From: Sutcliffiella horikoshii DSM 8719
GTDB lineage: Bacteria; Bacillota; Bacilli; Bacillales; Bacillaceae_I
Direction: 5' to 3'
Length of the DNA: 64,000 bases
Assembly (NCBI GenBank): GCA_001648575.1
Contig: LQXN01000062.1
Location: 186,001 to 250,000 of the forward strand
Part shown: in pieces, positions 9,224 to 18,266 of the stretch
Layout: the number at the start of each line of letters is the position of its first letter
Numbering within the stretch: the stretch's first letter is position 1
The notes under the pieces: model-generated
Told to the model about the DNA's origin: nothing
What the model saw: only the letters and a program-made list of their open reading frames with translations
Databases searched by the model: none
Program-made: the position numbers and the translations under genes

Positions 9224-9350
9224 TTCTTTTGAAAGCTGTCAAAAGATATCTTTTTCATTGAGTCACAGTAAAAAAAGCTGCCCCCAAGGCCTTAACTCGC
9301 CTAAGAAACAGCATTGCTTGTATTATTTTTTTCTAAAGTTTTAAGGTTTT

Positions 9351-9518
9351 CTATTCTATCTCTTCATCAATAATGCATTTTTCCAATAAATAATCGAACA
9401 TGATATCCGCCAACTCTTCTATCTCGCTTTCAGCTGGAACATACCCACGCCTTACCAGCTCATTGTAAAAGAATTCGGCAATCTCCTCTGTATCAATAAC
9501 TACTTCGATTTCTTTCAC
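9351..9518 (-). CDS. yozD: YozD-like small acidic protein
   Basis: 55 residues (MKEIEVVIDTEEIAEFFYNE... ends EKCIIDEEIE), strongly acidic and helical. The start is GTG, with AAGGGGTGA upstream. Matches YozD in character and in its position after yodL. Function unknown. Confidence 0.75.
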   Translation of the reverse strand: MKEIEVVIDTEEIAEFFYNELVRRGYVPAESEIEELADIMFDYLLEKCIIDEEIE

Positions 9519-9703
9519 AATATCACCCCTTTTTAAAGGTTTATGTACGTCTTTATAGATATATGTCTTACTCTCTATATTAATCCATCCTATTGGACAA
9601 ATGCTATCTTTGTTTTGAAAATTTAAGAAAAAGACATATAAACCTTCTTCCTAGCATAAATTGGGACAAAAGGACAAGCATTCACTTGAAGGGAGAAATG
9701 ATG

Positions 9704-9862
9704 ATGAAAAACGTTTTGGCAAGCTTAGAAAGATTTGGAGAAGAGGAAGTGTTGTTATCGCTTTTAGATCGAATATCGGATAAATTGATCCTTGCTACCG
9801 CAATTATCGGCTGTCCGTTTTTCATCTATTTGCTCTTTCAATTCTCCATGTTACTTTTCTAG
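9704..9862 (+). CDS. Small membrane protein, unknown
   Basis: About 52 residues: an amphipathic N-terminal half (LASLERFGEEEVLLSLLDR) and one transmembrane helix (about 30-50) ending at the C terminus. Three ATGs occur in a row (9698, 9701, 9704); the third gives normal spacing from GAAGGGAG. The 3' end overlaps the convergent gene by 12 bases. No family recognised. Confidence 0.5.
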   Translation: MKNVLASLERFGEEEVLLSLLDRISDKLILATAIIGCPFFIYLLFQFSMLLF

Positions 9863-10558
9863 TTGACTATGCTTTTTTCCATCCATGTATTTTTTTAAGT
9901 TTTTCATGACAAGATTCATAACTTCTTTGTACTCCTCATCACCAAAAATATCATGCAGCACTTTATAATCATTGTAGACATCCAGAAGACCATCTATTAT
10001 CCTTTGATATTCTTTGTTATATTCCTCTTTTTTATAATGTTTGTTTGATCCCGTCATCGGATTATACAACTCCAAGCTTGTATTTTCTTTATTGAACATA
10101 TAGGACAATCCAAGTTTATGGATTAGAATTTCAGCATGTTCATGGTGGATGACCATGGTCAACTCTTCTTCACCGGCTTCCAACCATTCTCCGTCTGACA
10201 ATCTAGTCAACTCATATATAATATCTTCCCATGAGTCCTCTTTATATCTCCATATTTCCGTGCGAAACCCGACGATTTTAAATAATTCTTTCCCATATCC
10301 GGTAACATGTACGATGTCCCCGATAAAATAGAGATATTTGATATCAAGGCGTTCTGTTACGAGTACTTTACCTTCGTATTCTGCAACAAAAGCCAAAGTT
10401 TCTTCCTGATACAGTCCATCGCTTGAATTTACCTCATATACATATACACCATCAATTTGTTTCATATCCGTCACTTTACCGACAGTTCCATAGATGGTGA
10501 TTACGACAATGTCGCCGATTTTATATTTTGGTTTGTTTGGTTTTTTGTTCTTCCCCAT
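9851..10558 (-). CDS. Conserved protein of unknown function (yodN position)
   Basis: A 235-residue soluble protein. The basic N terminus (MGKNKKPNKPKYKIGDIVVI) leads into two SH3/KOW-like segments (KIGDIVVITIYGTVGKV at about 13-29 and FIGDIVHVTGYGKELFKI at about 75-92), then a charged helical C-terminal region. The ATG at 10558 has GGGGAG 8 bases upstream; a longer GTG start has no site. It occupies the place of yodN between yozD and yozE, but I cannot confirm the sequence match. Element B lies upstream. Confidence 0.65.
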   Translation of the reverse strand: MGKNKKPNKPKYKIGDIVVITIYGTVGKVTDMKQIDGVYVYEVNSSDGLYQEETLAFVAEYEGKVLVTERLDIKYLYFIGDIVHVTGYGKELFKIVGFRTEIWRYKEDSWEDIIYELTRLSDGEWLEAGEEELTMVIHHEHAEILIHKLGLSYMFNKENTSLELYNPMTGSNKHYKKEEYNKEYQRIIDGLLDVYNDYKVLHDIFGDEEYKEVMNLVMKNLKKYMDGKKHSQLEK

Positions 10559-10692
10559 ATAATTCTCCCCATTTATCACTGTGGCTTTGATAGTAATGTA
10601 TTATATGCAGGAAGAAGTAAAATCGCCAAAGCGTAAGAATAAAAAGTATACATTGAATGTGTTTTTGAGCAACAATAGGAAAAATAGGAAAA

Positions 10693-10715
10693 ACGCACCC
10701 GATAATCGGGTGCGT
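10693..10715. terminator. Terminator hairpin, left duplicate flanking element B
   Basis: ACGCACCCGA/TCGGGTGCGT stem, identical to the hairpin at 10935-10957. Confidence 0.85.
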
Positions 10716-10716
10716 C

Positions 10717-10933
10717 AGTGTGTAGACAAAGTTATTTTTTTTGAGATATGCAAAACCTGTGTTGATCGTAGTGGAAGGCGCGCAGACTTCTGCGGGAGGA
10801 AGGGACAGGGAAGACCCCGCAGGGCGTAAGCCCGAGGAGGCTTCCGGACCGCCCGCGAAAAGCGAAGCGCCTGGAACGAAGATCAACAGCAGGATGCAAA
10901 TTTAAAAATATTCAGGGCTTTGTCAACAGTCTG
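10717..10933 (+). mobile_element. Terminator-associated palindromic element, copy B
   Basis: 217 bp, in the same orientation as copy A. Ends are AGTGTGTAGACAAAG and TTTGTCAACAGTCTG. The flanking 25-bp duplication (10692-10716 and 10934-10958) is perfect and consists of the yozE terminator hairpin. Most of the 412-base gap between yozE and the next gene is this element. Confidence 0.9.
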
Positions 10934-10934
10934 A

Positions 10935-10957
10935 ACGCACCCGATAATCGGGTGCGT
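10935..10957 (-). terminator. yozE terminator, right duplicate flanking element B
   Basis: Perfect copy of the 10693-10715 hairpin, 13 bases beyond the yozE stop. Confidence 0.85.
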
Positions 10958-10970
10958 CCTAACTAAACAA

Positions 10971-11189
10971 TCATGCATCTTCCTCGTATAATTCCCACGC
11001 TTTATCAAATGTAGACATACTTTCGAGATACTGTCCGTTCATTTCCAAGTAGTTGCTGATCTCATGATAGTCCTCAGAATTTTTTGGAAATGCATGGTCA
11101 TCATATGCATGATTTGCAAATATGCTGATGTCATCTTTTTTCACAGCATGACGGAACTTCATTATATAATGGTAAAACGACTTTCTCAT
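10971..11189 (-). CDS. yozE: YozE family protein (UPF0346)
   Basis: 72 residues matching the YozE/UPF0346 family, a small helical SAM-like fold. Diagnostic segments are SFYHYIMKFRHA near the start and FANHAYDDHAFPK in the middle. Molecular role unknown. It lies between yokU and yodN as in B. subtilis. Confidence 0.85.
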   Translation of the reverse strand: MRKSFYHYIMKFRHAVKKDDISIFANHAYDDHAFPKNSEDYHEISNYLEMNGQYLESMSTFDKAWELYEEDA

Positions 11190-11251
11190 ACTTCATCCAC
11201 ACCCGTTTTTTTCTCTCATTCTACAACATAATGAGAAAAAGGGACAACCCT

Positions 11252-11530
11252 TTAGCTTGAGAAATCAAAGTAGTTTCTTTTGAGGAGCCTTTGTTTCCCC
11301 ATCAACTGGGCATAGCTTAGCTCTGTTTCCAGCTCCCTTGTGTTGATTAGAAATAATTGATCTTCTATTTGCTTTACTATTAAGTCATCTTGATATTCCA
11401 TCCCGCAGTCCCCGCAGACAACAGAAGGAGTTTCTGTAATGGTAACTGCTTTTGTACCGTCAGGAAGTTCCCAATAAACTGTACCTGAGGAAGACGTTGC
11501 TAGCGGACTTTCACACCAATTACATTTCAT
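11252..11530 (-). CDS. yokU: YokU-like zinc-finger protein
   Basis: 92 residues with two CxxC pairs (KCNWCESP at the N terminus and VVCGDCGMEY at about 45-54) forming a YgiT-type zinc ribbon. Role unknown; such proteins often sit in regulatory modules. The ATG at 11530 has AGGAGG upstream. It begins 11 bases after kamA ends and is probably in the same transcript. Confidence 0.8.
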   Translation of the reverse strand: MKCNWCESPLATSSSGTVYWELPDGTKAVTITETPSVVCGDCGMEYQDDLIVKQIEDQLFLINTRELETELSYAQLMGKQRLLKRNYFDFSS

Positions 11531-11541
11531 CAAGTATCCTC

Positions 11542-12963
11542 CTAACTCATTTCACTTTTATTTTCCTCTTCACCTAGTGCATGTTTCTTCTGTTGAGCCT
11601 GGAATTTCTTTTCTTTTAATTCATCACGTTTGTCTCGTTTATCCTTTAAGGTAGTATGTTCAGGATTTGTTTCATAGTCTTTGCGACGGTTCAAACGGTT
11701 CAAGCCTTCTGGTACAAGGTTGAATTGAGAATCATTCATCAAAGCTGCGATGCCGATATTGGAACGTTTTTCTTCCATGTTTGAGTAGATTTTCCCAAAA
11801 TACGCTTCCGCTCTGCCAGGAACATAATTTTCTGGCTCAGGATAAGTGGTGATGACTCCTTCAAAATTACGTAAAACTACTTTATTGGCACTTTGAGAAA
11901 TAATATAGTTTGGCTGTACGGCAATTTTCCCACCACCTCCAGGTGCATCCACCACAAAAGTGGGAACGGCATATCCACTGGTATGGCCGCGTAGCCCTTC
12001 AATAATCTCGAGTCCCTTTGAAATTGGTGCCCTAAAATGACCGATGCCTTCGGAAAGGTCACATTGATAAATGTAATAAGGTCTTACTCGTATTTTCACA
12101 AGGTCATGCATCAACTTTTTCATGATTGGGACACTGTCATTGATCCCAGCCAAAATAACAGCCTGATTGCCGACTGGAACTCCTGAGTTAACGAGCATTT
12201 CGCAAGCAAGTTTGGATTCTTCCGTAATTTCTATAGAGGTATTAAAATGTGTATTCAGCCATACCGGGTGATACTTTTTTAAGATATTACATAAGTTTTC
12301 GGTTATGCGTTGCGGAAATACAACAGGTGCCCGTGTTCCGATCCTGATGATTTCAAGATGTGGGATAGCGCGCAAATTCTTCAAAATGTATTCTAGGATC
12401 TGGTCATTAATAAGAAGACCATCCCCTCCTGAAATTAAACAGTCACGAATTTGATCGTTGGCAGCAATATAAGCAATGGCTGCATCAAGTTGTTTTTTTG
12501 GTACGCCCATACCAATTTGACCGGAAAACCTTCTTCGTGTACAGTACCTGCAATACATGGAGCATTGATTCGTCACCAAGAAAAGAACTCTATCCGGATA
12601 TCTGTGTGTCAATCCTGGCACCGGGGAATCTTCATCCTCATGAAGGGGATCTTCCAAATCATATTTCGTTTTATTAATTTCTTGGGATATTGGAACTGAT
12701 TGCATTCTTATAGGACATTGGGGATCATCCGGGTTCATTAAGGATGCATAATATGGAGTTATATTTAAAGGAATAGTTTTGGTGGAAATTCTTACACCTT
12801 CCTCTTCCTCCGGTGTTAAATTGATCACTTTTTTTAGGTCTTCCAAGGTGCGAATGGTATTTGTCAGCTGCCAAATCCAATCATTCCATTGTTCCTCGGT
12901 TACACCCTTCCACAATTCGATGTCTTTCCAATGGCGCTCTGGTTTATATAAATCCATTTTCAT
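11542..12963 (-). CDS. kamA: Lysine 2,3-aminomutase
   Basis: A 473-residue radical-SAM, PLP-dependent enzyme that converts L-lysine to L-beta-lysine. The iron-sulfur motif CSMYCRYC places Cys at 134, 138 and 141. The PLP lysine is in PGGGGKIAV (Lys346). The charged C-terminal tail (KKHALGEEENKSEMS) is normal for the Bacillus enzyme. GGAGG lies 8 bases before the ATG. It is separated from kamR by a terminator and has its own sigma-54-type promoter, so it can be expressed apart from the upstream genes. yokU follows. Confidence 0.95.
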   Translation of the reverse strand: MKMDLYKPERHWKDIELWKGVTEEQWNDWIWQLTNTIRTLEDLKKVINLTPEEEEGVRISTKTIPLNITPYYASLMNPDDPQCPIRMQSVPISQEINKTKYDLEDPLHEDEDSPVPGLTHRYPDRVLFLVTNQCSMYCRYCTRRRFSGQIGMGVPKKQLDAAIAYIAANDQIRDCLISGGDGLLINDQILEYILKNLRAIPHLEIIRIGTRAPVVFPQRITENLCNILKKYHPVWLNTHFNTSIEITEESKLACEMLVNSGVPVGNQAVILAGINDSVPIMKKLMHDLVKIRVRPYYIYQCDLSEGIGHFRAPISKGLEIIEGLRGHTSGYAVPTFVVDAPGGGGKIAVQPNYIISQSANKVVLRNFEGVITTYPEPENYVPGRAEAYFGKIYSNMEEKRSNIGIAALMNDSQFNLVPEGLNRLNRRKDYETNPEHTTLKDKRDKRDELKEKKFQAQQKKHALGEEENKSEMS

Positions 12964-12989
12964 CTCTATCTCCTCCCTTTCTTACATCA

Positions 12990-13006
12990 TGCAATTACCG
13001 TGCCAA
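12990..13006 (-). promoter_or_regulatory. Sigma-54 (SigL) -24/-12 promoter of kamA
   Basis: On the minus strand the sequence is TTGGCACGGTAATTGCA, matching the -24 TGGCAC and -12 TTGCA elements with correct spacing. It ends 27 bases before the kamA ATG. The adjacent sigma-54 activator gene makes it very likely functional. Confidence 0.85.
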
Positions 13007-13061
13007 CTACGCTGATGCCCATATACTATTTATATATGTAAAAGAGTGAGAACTTGTTATT

Positions 13062-13093
13062 AAAGGGAGTGCTGAATTTTCAGCACTCCCTTT
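13062..13093 (-). terminator. kamR terminator
   Basis: A perfect 15-bp stem AAAGGGAGTGCTGAA/TTCAGCACTCCCTTT between kamR and the kamA promoter. Confidence 0.85.
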
Positions 13094-13096
13094 AAA

Positions 13097-14491
13097 TTAT
13101 TTACTTGTATACATTTTTTCTTTTTCCATTTTAGACATTTTATATTGAAGTGTTTGTCTCGGTATATCCAGAAGCTTGGCAGCACGTAACACGTTACCTC
13201 CTGAATGGGAAAGTGCTTCCTTAATAATCCTTTCTTCTGTTTCCTGCAAGATATCCCTTAATGAACCTGTGCTTTTCGGGGACGATACATCCATTTGAGC
13301 CCTTTGTAACTTTGCAGGCAGATGGTTTACGGTCAGAGGTTCTTGGTTCGCCCTTAATATCAGATACTCAATGGTATTGAGGAATTCCCGTACGTTTCCA
13401 GGCCAATGATAGGATTGAAACTTTTTCAACACTTCAGGAACCACTTCTATTTCAATTCGGGTTTGAAGCTTCTGTTCCAGCAATAGTTTTATATCCTTAG
13501 TCCGCTCCCTTAATGGAGGAATATAAATCGGACATGTGCTTAATCGATAAAAAAGATCTGCCCTGAATGTACCCTTCTCCACACAAGCTTCAGGTGACTC
13601 ATTCATTGCAGTAATAATCCTGACATCAACTTGGATCGAACTCGTCCCTCCAACTCTTCTTACTGCTCCCTCTTCAAGCGCCCTTAACAATTTGGATTGA
13701 AGTTCAAGCGGCATGGAGTTCATTTCATCGAGAAACAAAGTTCCTCCAGAGGCCATTTCGAATAAGCCTTTTCTATCTGTTGCACCTGTGTAGCTCCCTT
13801 TCTCCGTTCCAAACAAAATACTTTCGAGCAAAGTCGAGGGGATTGCGCCACAGTTCTGGGCGATAAATGGTCCATGAATCCGTTTGGAATGGTGATGGAT
13901 ACCTTGCGAAACTATTTCTTTTCCTGTGCCCGTTTCTCCCCAGATCACTATTGGCAGATTGGAGGAAGCAAATAGTTTTGCATCTTGAAGCATGTGTAAA
14001 CAGGAAGGATCGCTCGTTATGAAATCCGATAATTGATAAGTAACCTGGAAGGGCGTCAGCCTTTTTCGTATCCCTGCTTGATGAATTTTAGCTTGCAAGT
14101 CAAGTAGTTTATTAGAAAGGGTATTTAATTGTCCATAATTTTTGGCTATTTCTACAGCACCAAGTAATTTTGTCCCATTAAGAATAGGGATAGTTGTGTT
14201 AACCGTCTCAAGCATTTGGCCATTCTTATTTTCATAGCGCTGGTTTTCATGAAAAATCGGCTTTTTTGTATTAAGCACTTTTAAAAGTGTGCTTGTTCCC
14301 TCGGTCAATGAAGGAAAAACATCCAATAAGTGCTTTCCCAATACCTCTTCCACAGTCATCCCATCATATTCGGCTGCCACTTTATTATAATAGATGGTGA
14401 TGCCATCCTTATCAACTGCATGTATAGCTTCATCAATCCCGTCTAGAATGGCCATAAGCATCTCTTTTGATAGATTATGGTTTTGCATCAT
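13097..14491 (-). CDS. kamR: Sigma-54-dependent activator of the kam locus (KamR-like)
   Basis: A 464-residue bacterial enhancer-binding protein: PAS domain (about 10-115), AAA+ domain (about 155-390) with Walker A GETGTGKE (185-192) and Walker B GGTLFLDEMN (249-258), and a Fis-type helix-turn-helix (about 415-460). The sigma-54-contacting loop reads GSYTGA (232-237) instead of GAFTGA. In B. thuringiensis the kam genes are SigL-dependent and activated by KamR, which is the basis for the symbol. It sits 9 bases after yodP and directly before the kamA sigma-54 promoter. PAS ligand unknown. Confidence 0.85.
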   Translation of the reverse strand: MMQNHNLSKEMLMAILDGIDEAIHAVDKDGITIYYNKVAAEYDGMTVEEVLGKHLLDVFPSLTEGTSTLLKVLNTKKPIFHENQRYENKNGQMLETVNTTIPILNGTKLLGAVEIAKNYGQLNTLSNKLLDLQAKIHQAGIRKRLTPFQVTYQLSDFITSDPSCLHMLQDAKLFASSNLPIVIWGETGTGKEIVSQGIHHHSKRIHGPFIAQNCGAIPSTLLESILFGTEKGSYTGATDRKGLFEMASGGTLFLDEMNSMPLELQSKLLRALEEGAVRRVGGTSSIQVDVRIITAMNESPEACVEKGTFRADLFYRLSTCPIYIPPLRERTKDIKLLLEQKLQTRIEIEVVPEVLKKFQSYHWPGNVREFLNTIEYLILRANQEPLTVNHLPAKLQRAQMDVSSPKSTGSLRDILQETEERIIKEALSHSGGNVLRAAKLLDIPRQTLQYKMSKMEKEKMYTSK

Positions 14492-14500
14492 AATAGCCGC

Positions 14501-15391
14501 CTAATTCCCGGCATCATGTGCTGGTTTTTCGGCAAAAGTTAAGGATAAATCTTTGTACCATACATTCATATCTTCAATATTGTCAAAGATATAGCAATTA
14601 TTTTTCAATCTGCCTTTATACGTATAATGTAAATTGTGCAATACGGCATTCATACCGAACGAAAGTGCCCGTGCAATGGAATAGCTACAGTAAACCTGCC
14701 TTTTCACAAGCTCTTTTTCAAGGTTACTGATAATATGATTCATAAATCCTCCTTTTCGCATGGAGGGCAAGGTGGCACAATCCGTAATTTCGGCATTTTT
14801 ATATTCATCGTTTATTTCTGCAGAAGCTGCTGCAAGGATCCTACCGTTCTCTTCAACCAATATAAATATAGTATCCTCATCCATCTGCTTGATAATATAA
14901 TTCGGATCATCAATCGGGACAGGATAGATGGGAAATACGCTCTGATAAAAACTTGAAAGCATCGGCGCATCCTTTCTATCAGCCATGCGCAATGCCAATC
15001 CTTTTTCAAGGCTTATTTGTTCTTGCTTCTCCTTTTGCCACACTCCATCCAGAATCTCATCCTCCTCACACCATTTTCCACTATTATATCGATCAAGATT
15101 TTTATATTTACATAAAAAATATCCGTCCCCACCCAAGAAATAGCCGGGAACCTTTGCCTCGATAAGAAACCCTTTTTCCAAAAGGGGCTCGATGGATTCG
15201 TTTCTAGCTTTTACGATGATCTTTTCCACGTGTGGTTGCTCGCCTAATTGAGTAATGGTTTGAATGATTTCTTCGATATTCCCTCTTAAATCCTCTATTT
15301 TCAATCTCTTATTATAGAAATCCTGATATGCAGATAAATAAAACGTTTCTTTGTTCAATAGTATGACTTTTCCTGTTTTTTCAGTCATCAT
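14501..15391 (-). CDS. yodP: Beta-lysine N-acetyltransferase (YodP/AblB)
   Basis: A 296-residue GNAT-family protein with its acetyltransferase domain in the C-terminal half (about 130-270). YodP/AblB acetylates beta-lysine made by KamA. The N-terminal half, with KVILLNKETFYLSAYQDFYN, is the typical AblB extension. Start is at 15391 or the adjacent ATG at 15388, behind a G-rich site. It forms a two-gene unit with kamR and is separated from yodQ by a terminator and about 210 bases that may hold its promoter. Confidence 0.85.
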   Translation of the reverse strand: MMTEKTGKVILLNKETFYLSAYQDFYNKRLKIEDLRGNIEEIIQTITQLGEQPHVEKIIVKARNESIEPLLEKGFLIEAKVPGYFLGGDGYFLCKYKNLDRYNSGKWCEEDEILDGVWQKEKQEQISLEKGLALRMADRKDAPMLSSFYQSVFPIYPVPIDDPNYIIKQMDEDTIFILVEENGRILAAASAEINDEYKNAEITDCATLPSMRKGGFMNHIISNLEKELVKRQVYCSYSIARALSFGMNAVLHNLHYTYKGRLKNNCYIFDNIEDMNVWYKDLSLTFAEKPAHDAGN

Positions 15392-15572
15392 ATCCCCCCT
15401 CTTAATTAATTTCGCTAAAAAATAGAAATATCCCCCATTAATTTAATTTAGGTTCAGTAAAAATGCTATTTCGTAATTATTGTTGTTATTTAATCAAATT
15501 TTATAGTTAGTACTGACAAGCTATTTCCACTGAGGAATAAAAACACTTTCTTTAAAAAGAGCGAAATAAAAA

Positions 15573-15590
15573 GACCTCTTGGAGGAGGCC
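15573..15590 (-). terminator. yodQ terminator
   Basis: GGCCTC/GAGGTC stem followed by TTTTTATTT on the minus strand, 10 bases after the yodQ stop. Confidence 0.75.
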
Positions 15591-15600
15591 AATATTGTAT

Positions 15601-16863
15601 TTATTCGGCTATTTCACACCAGTTCATTAGGATTATAGCAACTATTTCAGCAGCCTTCATCATTTCATCAATGGAGATATATTCATTAGGATAGTGGGCA
15701 ACCTCTGTAGTACCTGGGCCGAATACCACTGTCGGGATGTCGCACAGTTGCGTAAATAATCCACCATCAGTCCCCCAAGGAGAAGCTTCAAGAATCGCAG
15801 GCTTCTGCGCAACCTCTTGATACGCCCCTTCAATCAATTTTACAAAAGGATGCCCCACCTCCACTGTTCCTGGTACCCATTGTGCACCGAACCACTCCAG
15901 TTCTACCGGGTGCCTTTCAAACCATGAATCAACTTCTTTCAATGCATGCAAGCAATCAGCAAACTCTTGTTTCACGTCATCAAGTTTCTCCTCGGGGCCA
16001 ACGCCTATTCTCCCCTCTAAAACTACCAAATCAGGAACAGAAGAAGGCCAGCTCCCCCCTTCAATTTTCCCAATATTTATAGGAAGTGGAATGGGGATCC
16101 CCTTATATAGCGGATCGCTGACTCTGTTGTTCCGAAGTGTTTCAAGCTCTTTGACTTTCTCTAATACTATAACACTTTTCTCAATGGAACTTACTCCTTC
16201 ATACCTTGTTCCCCCATGTGCAGATTTCCCCTTCACCTTTAATCGGAACCACATGGAACCTTGCTGTTTAGGGAAAATTTTCATATTTGTGGGCTCAGGG
16301 ATTAATACTGCATCTGCTGTGTACCCCCTTAGTATAGCGGCCAAAGTTCCGGCACCCCCGCTTTCCTCTTCAATAACGCTTTGGAAGATAACATCACCCT
16401 TAAGTTTCACCCCTGTGGACTTTAAGGCATTGATTGCAAGCAATAATGAAACATTTCCACCTTTCATATCAGTGCTTCCCCTGCCATATACCTTCCCATC
16501 CTTTACTTTCCCCTCGAATGGATCACTTTCCCATTGCAGGATGTCACCTTCTGGGACTACATCAATATGTCCATTAAGGATGATGGACCGTCCACCGCCT
16601 GTTCCCTTCCAAATTGCCACCACATTCGGGGAATCATGAAAATGTTCTCGAACAGAGACAAAATTTCTATGGGTGCTCATTTCTTTGGCATCTGGTTCCC
16701 AGATATCGATTTCCAATCCTATTTCTCTGCAAGCCTCTATAACTATTGCTTGAGCTGAGCTTTCTTTTCCTTGTGTACTTCTTTCTTGGATCAATTTCTG
16801 CAGCAGTTTTACCGCGCTACCCCTGTTTTTTTCCAGCCAGGCCTTCCATTCTATCTGTTTCAT
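15601..16863 (-). CDS. yodQ: M20-family deacylase/peptidase YodQ
   Basis: A 420-residue metallohydrolase of the ArgE/DapE/ACY1 group. Zinc-site motifs are present: GHIDVVPEGD, GRGSTDMKGG and EEESGGAGTL. In the kam locus it is thought to deacylate an intermediate of beta-lysine breakdown. The ATG at 16863 has GGAGGGG upstream; a longer start is not supported. Last gene of the yodTSRQ unit, with a 49-base gap after yodR. Confidence 0.85.
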   Translation of the reverse strand: MKQIEWKAWLEKNRGSAVKLLQKLIQERSTQGKESSAQAIVIEACREIGLEIDIWEPDAKEMSTHRNFVSVREHFHDSPNVVAIWKGTGGGRSIILNGHIDVVPEGDILQWESDPFEGKVKDGKVYGRGSTDMKGGNVSLLLAINALKSTGVKLKGDVIFQSVIEEESGGAGTLAAILRGYTADAVLIPEPTNMKIFPKQQGSMWFRLKVKGKSAHGGTRYEGVSSIEKSVIVLEKVKELETLRNNRVSDPLYKGIPIPLPINIGKIEGGSWPSSVPDLVVLEGRIGVGPEEKLDDVKQEFADCLHALKEVDSWFERHPVELEWFGAQWVPGTVEVGHPFVKLIEGAYQEVAQKPAILEASPWGTDGGLFTQLCDIPTVVFGPGTTEVAHYPNEYISIDEMMKAAEIVAIILMNWCEIAE

Positions 16864-16912
16864 CTCACCCACCCCTCCTTCAATCACTAACGCTTTTTCC
16901 AAAGTCTTAGAT

Positions 16913-17566
16913 TCAGCTTAGTGCAGGTGATAATATAAATGTTGCATCTGTATTTTCTTTGATTTTCTCTAAGGTAACTCCAGGCATTAGTTCTAGTAAA
17001 AGCAAACCTTCTTTCCTTACTTCAAAGACTGCCAAATCAGTTATGATCATATCCACACATCTTGGTGTCGTAATAGGCAAGCTGCAGGATTGCACTACTT
17101 TAGAATGACCGTTCTTATCGGTGTGACTCATGAGCACTATGACCTTTTTGGCTTTTTGGGAAAGCTCCATGGCTCCCCCCATACCTGGAACCCTTTTACC
17201 TGGTACTATCCAATTGGCCAGATCTCCTTGTTCGCTAACCTGGAGGGAGCCCAATATTGTAACATCCAGTTTCCCTTTGCGAATCATTCCAAAGGCAAGC
17301 GCACTATCAAAATAGGAAGCTCCAGCTTGAATAGTAACAGGGTAACCTGCTGCATTACACAGATTTCCATCTTCTTCACCGGTTAATGGAGTCGCCCCCA
17401 TACCCAAGACGCCATTTTCTGCTTGGAAAAAGACGTGGATCCCCTCTGGCAGATGGTCTGGTACCAGTGATGGTATGCCAATTCCCAAATTCACTACCAT
17501 CCCATTTTTTATTTCCTTTGAGGCTCTCCTGGCTATCAGGTTCCGTATGTCTTTTCCCATACCCAT
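16913..17566 (-). CDS. yodR: CoA-transferase subunit B (YodR)
   Basis: A 217-residue beta subunit of a 3-oxoacid-type CoA transferase. The catalytic glutamate lies in FQAENGVLGMG (Glu50; usually SENG). GIGIPSLVPDHLP near the N terminus is typical. It pairs with YodS to move CoA onto a beta-keto acid in lysine catabolism. Its start overlaps the end of yodS by 31 bases, indicating coupled translation of the two subunits. Confidence 0.85.
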   Translation of the reverse strand: MGMGKDIRNLIARRASKEIKNGMVVNLGIGIPSLVPDHLPEGIHVFFQAENGVLGMGATPLTGEEDGNLCNAAGYPVTIQAGASYFDSALAFGMIRKGKLDVTILGSLQVSEQGDLANWIVPGKRVPGMGGAMELSQKAKKVIVLMSHTDKNGHSKVVQSCSLPITTPRCVDMIITDLAVFEVRKEGLLLLELMPGVTLEKIKENTDATFILSPALS

Positions 17567-18252
17567 GACCAGTTCACCCCTTCACTTTGAATCATAAAGT
17601 CCACATACACACCAGGCGTTACGATTTCTTCTGGATCCAGGTAGCCGAGTGGTACAAATTCCTCCACTTCCACAATTGTTTTTGTACTTGCCATCGCAAC
17701 AAGCGGATTGGTGTTTCTTGCACTTTTATCAAACACAAGATTTCCATATGGGTCCGCTTTTTTTGCATATACAATCGACAAATCGCCGGTGAGAGCCGGT
17801 TCCAAGATAAATTCTCTTCCATCCAAAGAGAGGATTTGTTTGTTTTGGGTTACTATATTGCTGGTAATTCCAACATCAACAAGGATTCCTCCCAAACCCA
17901 CTCCTCCCGCTCTGATTCTTTCTGCCAAGGTTCCCTGTGGACTGAACTCCACCACAAGCTTTTTATCTGTCATCAATTGACCAGCAACTGGATTGGACCC
18001 GATATGAGAAGCTACCAACCTTTTCACCCTTCCAGTACAGACCGCTTTCCCTATTCCAATTGTAGGAAAACCGGCATCATTTCCAATAAGAGTCAGGTCG
18101 CTTGCCCCTGTTTCAAGAAGAATGTCCACCAATTTTGGCGGTGTCCCCACTCCACCAAACCCGCCAAACATCAAGGTCATCCCACTAAAAAAAAGATTAA
18201 TGGCCTGATCTGAGCTTATGATTTTATTAAATGTATTTTCAACATTCTCCAT
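17536..18252 (-). CDS. yodS: CoA-transferase subunit A (YodS)
   Basis: A 238-residue alpha subunit of a 3-oxoacid-type CoA transferase. The glycine-rich FGGFGGVGTPPKL block (about 30-43) is diagnostic. It forms a heteromer with YodR. Its RBS GGGGTGA stands 7 bases before the ATG, and it begins 14 bases after yodT ends. Confidence 0.85.
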   Translation of the reverse strand: MENVENTFNKIISSDQAINLFFSGMTLMFGGFGGVGTPPKLVDILLETGASDLTLIGNDAGFPTIGIGKAVCTGRVKRLVASHIGSNPVAGQLMTDKKLVVEFSPQGTLAERIRAGGVGLGGILVDVGITSNIVTQNKQILSLDGREFILEPALTGDLSIVYAKKADPYGNLVFDKSARNTNPLVAMASTKTIVEVEEFVPLGYLDPEEIVTPGVYVDFMIQSEGVNWSWVWEKTYGT

Positions 18253-18266
18253 CCCCGTTTCACCCC

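Noticed and set aside
10521-10886. Open frames running through elements B, C and E
   Set aside because: They arise from the GC-rich palindromes, lack conservation of frame between copies, and have no proper starts. The elements appear non-coding.
15392-15570. Sigma-54 promoter sought upstream of yodP, and also upstream of yodT
   Set aside because: No TGGCAC-N5-TTGC match on the coding strand in either gap.
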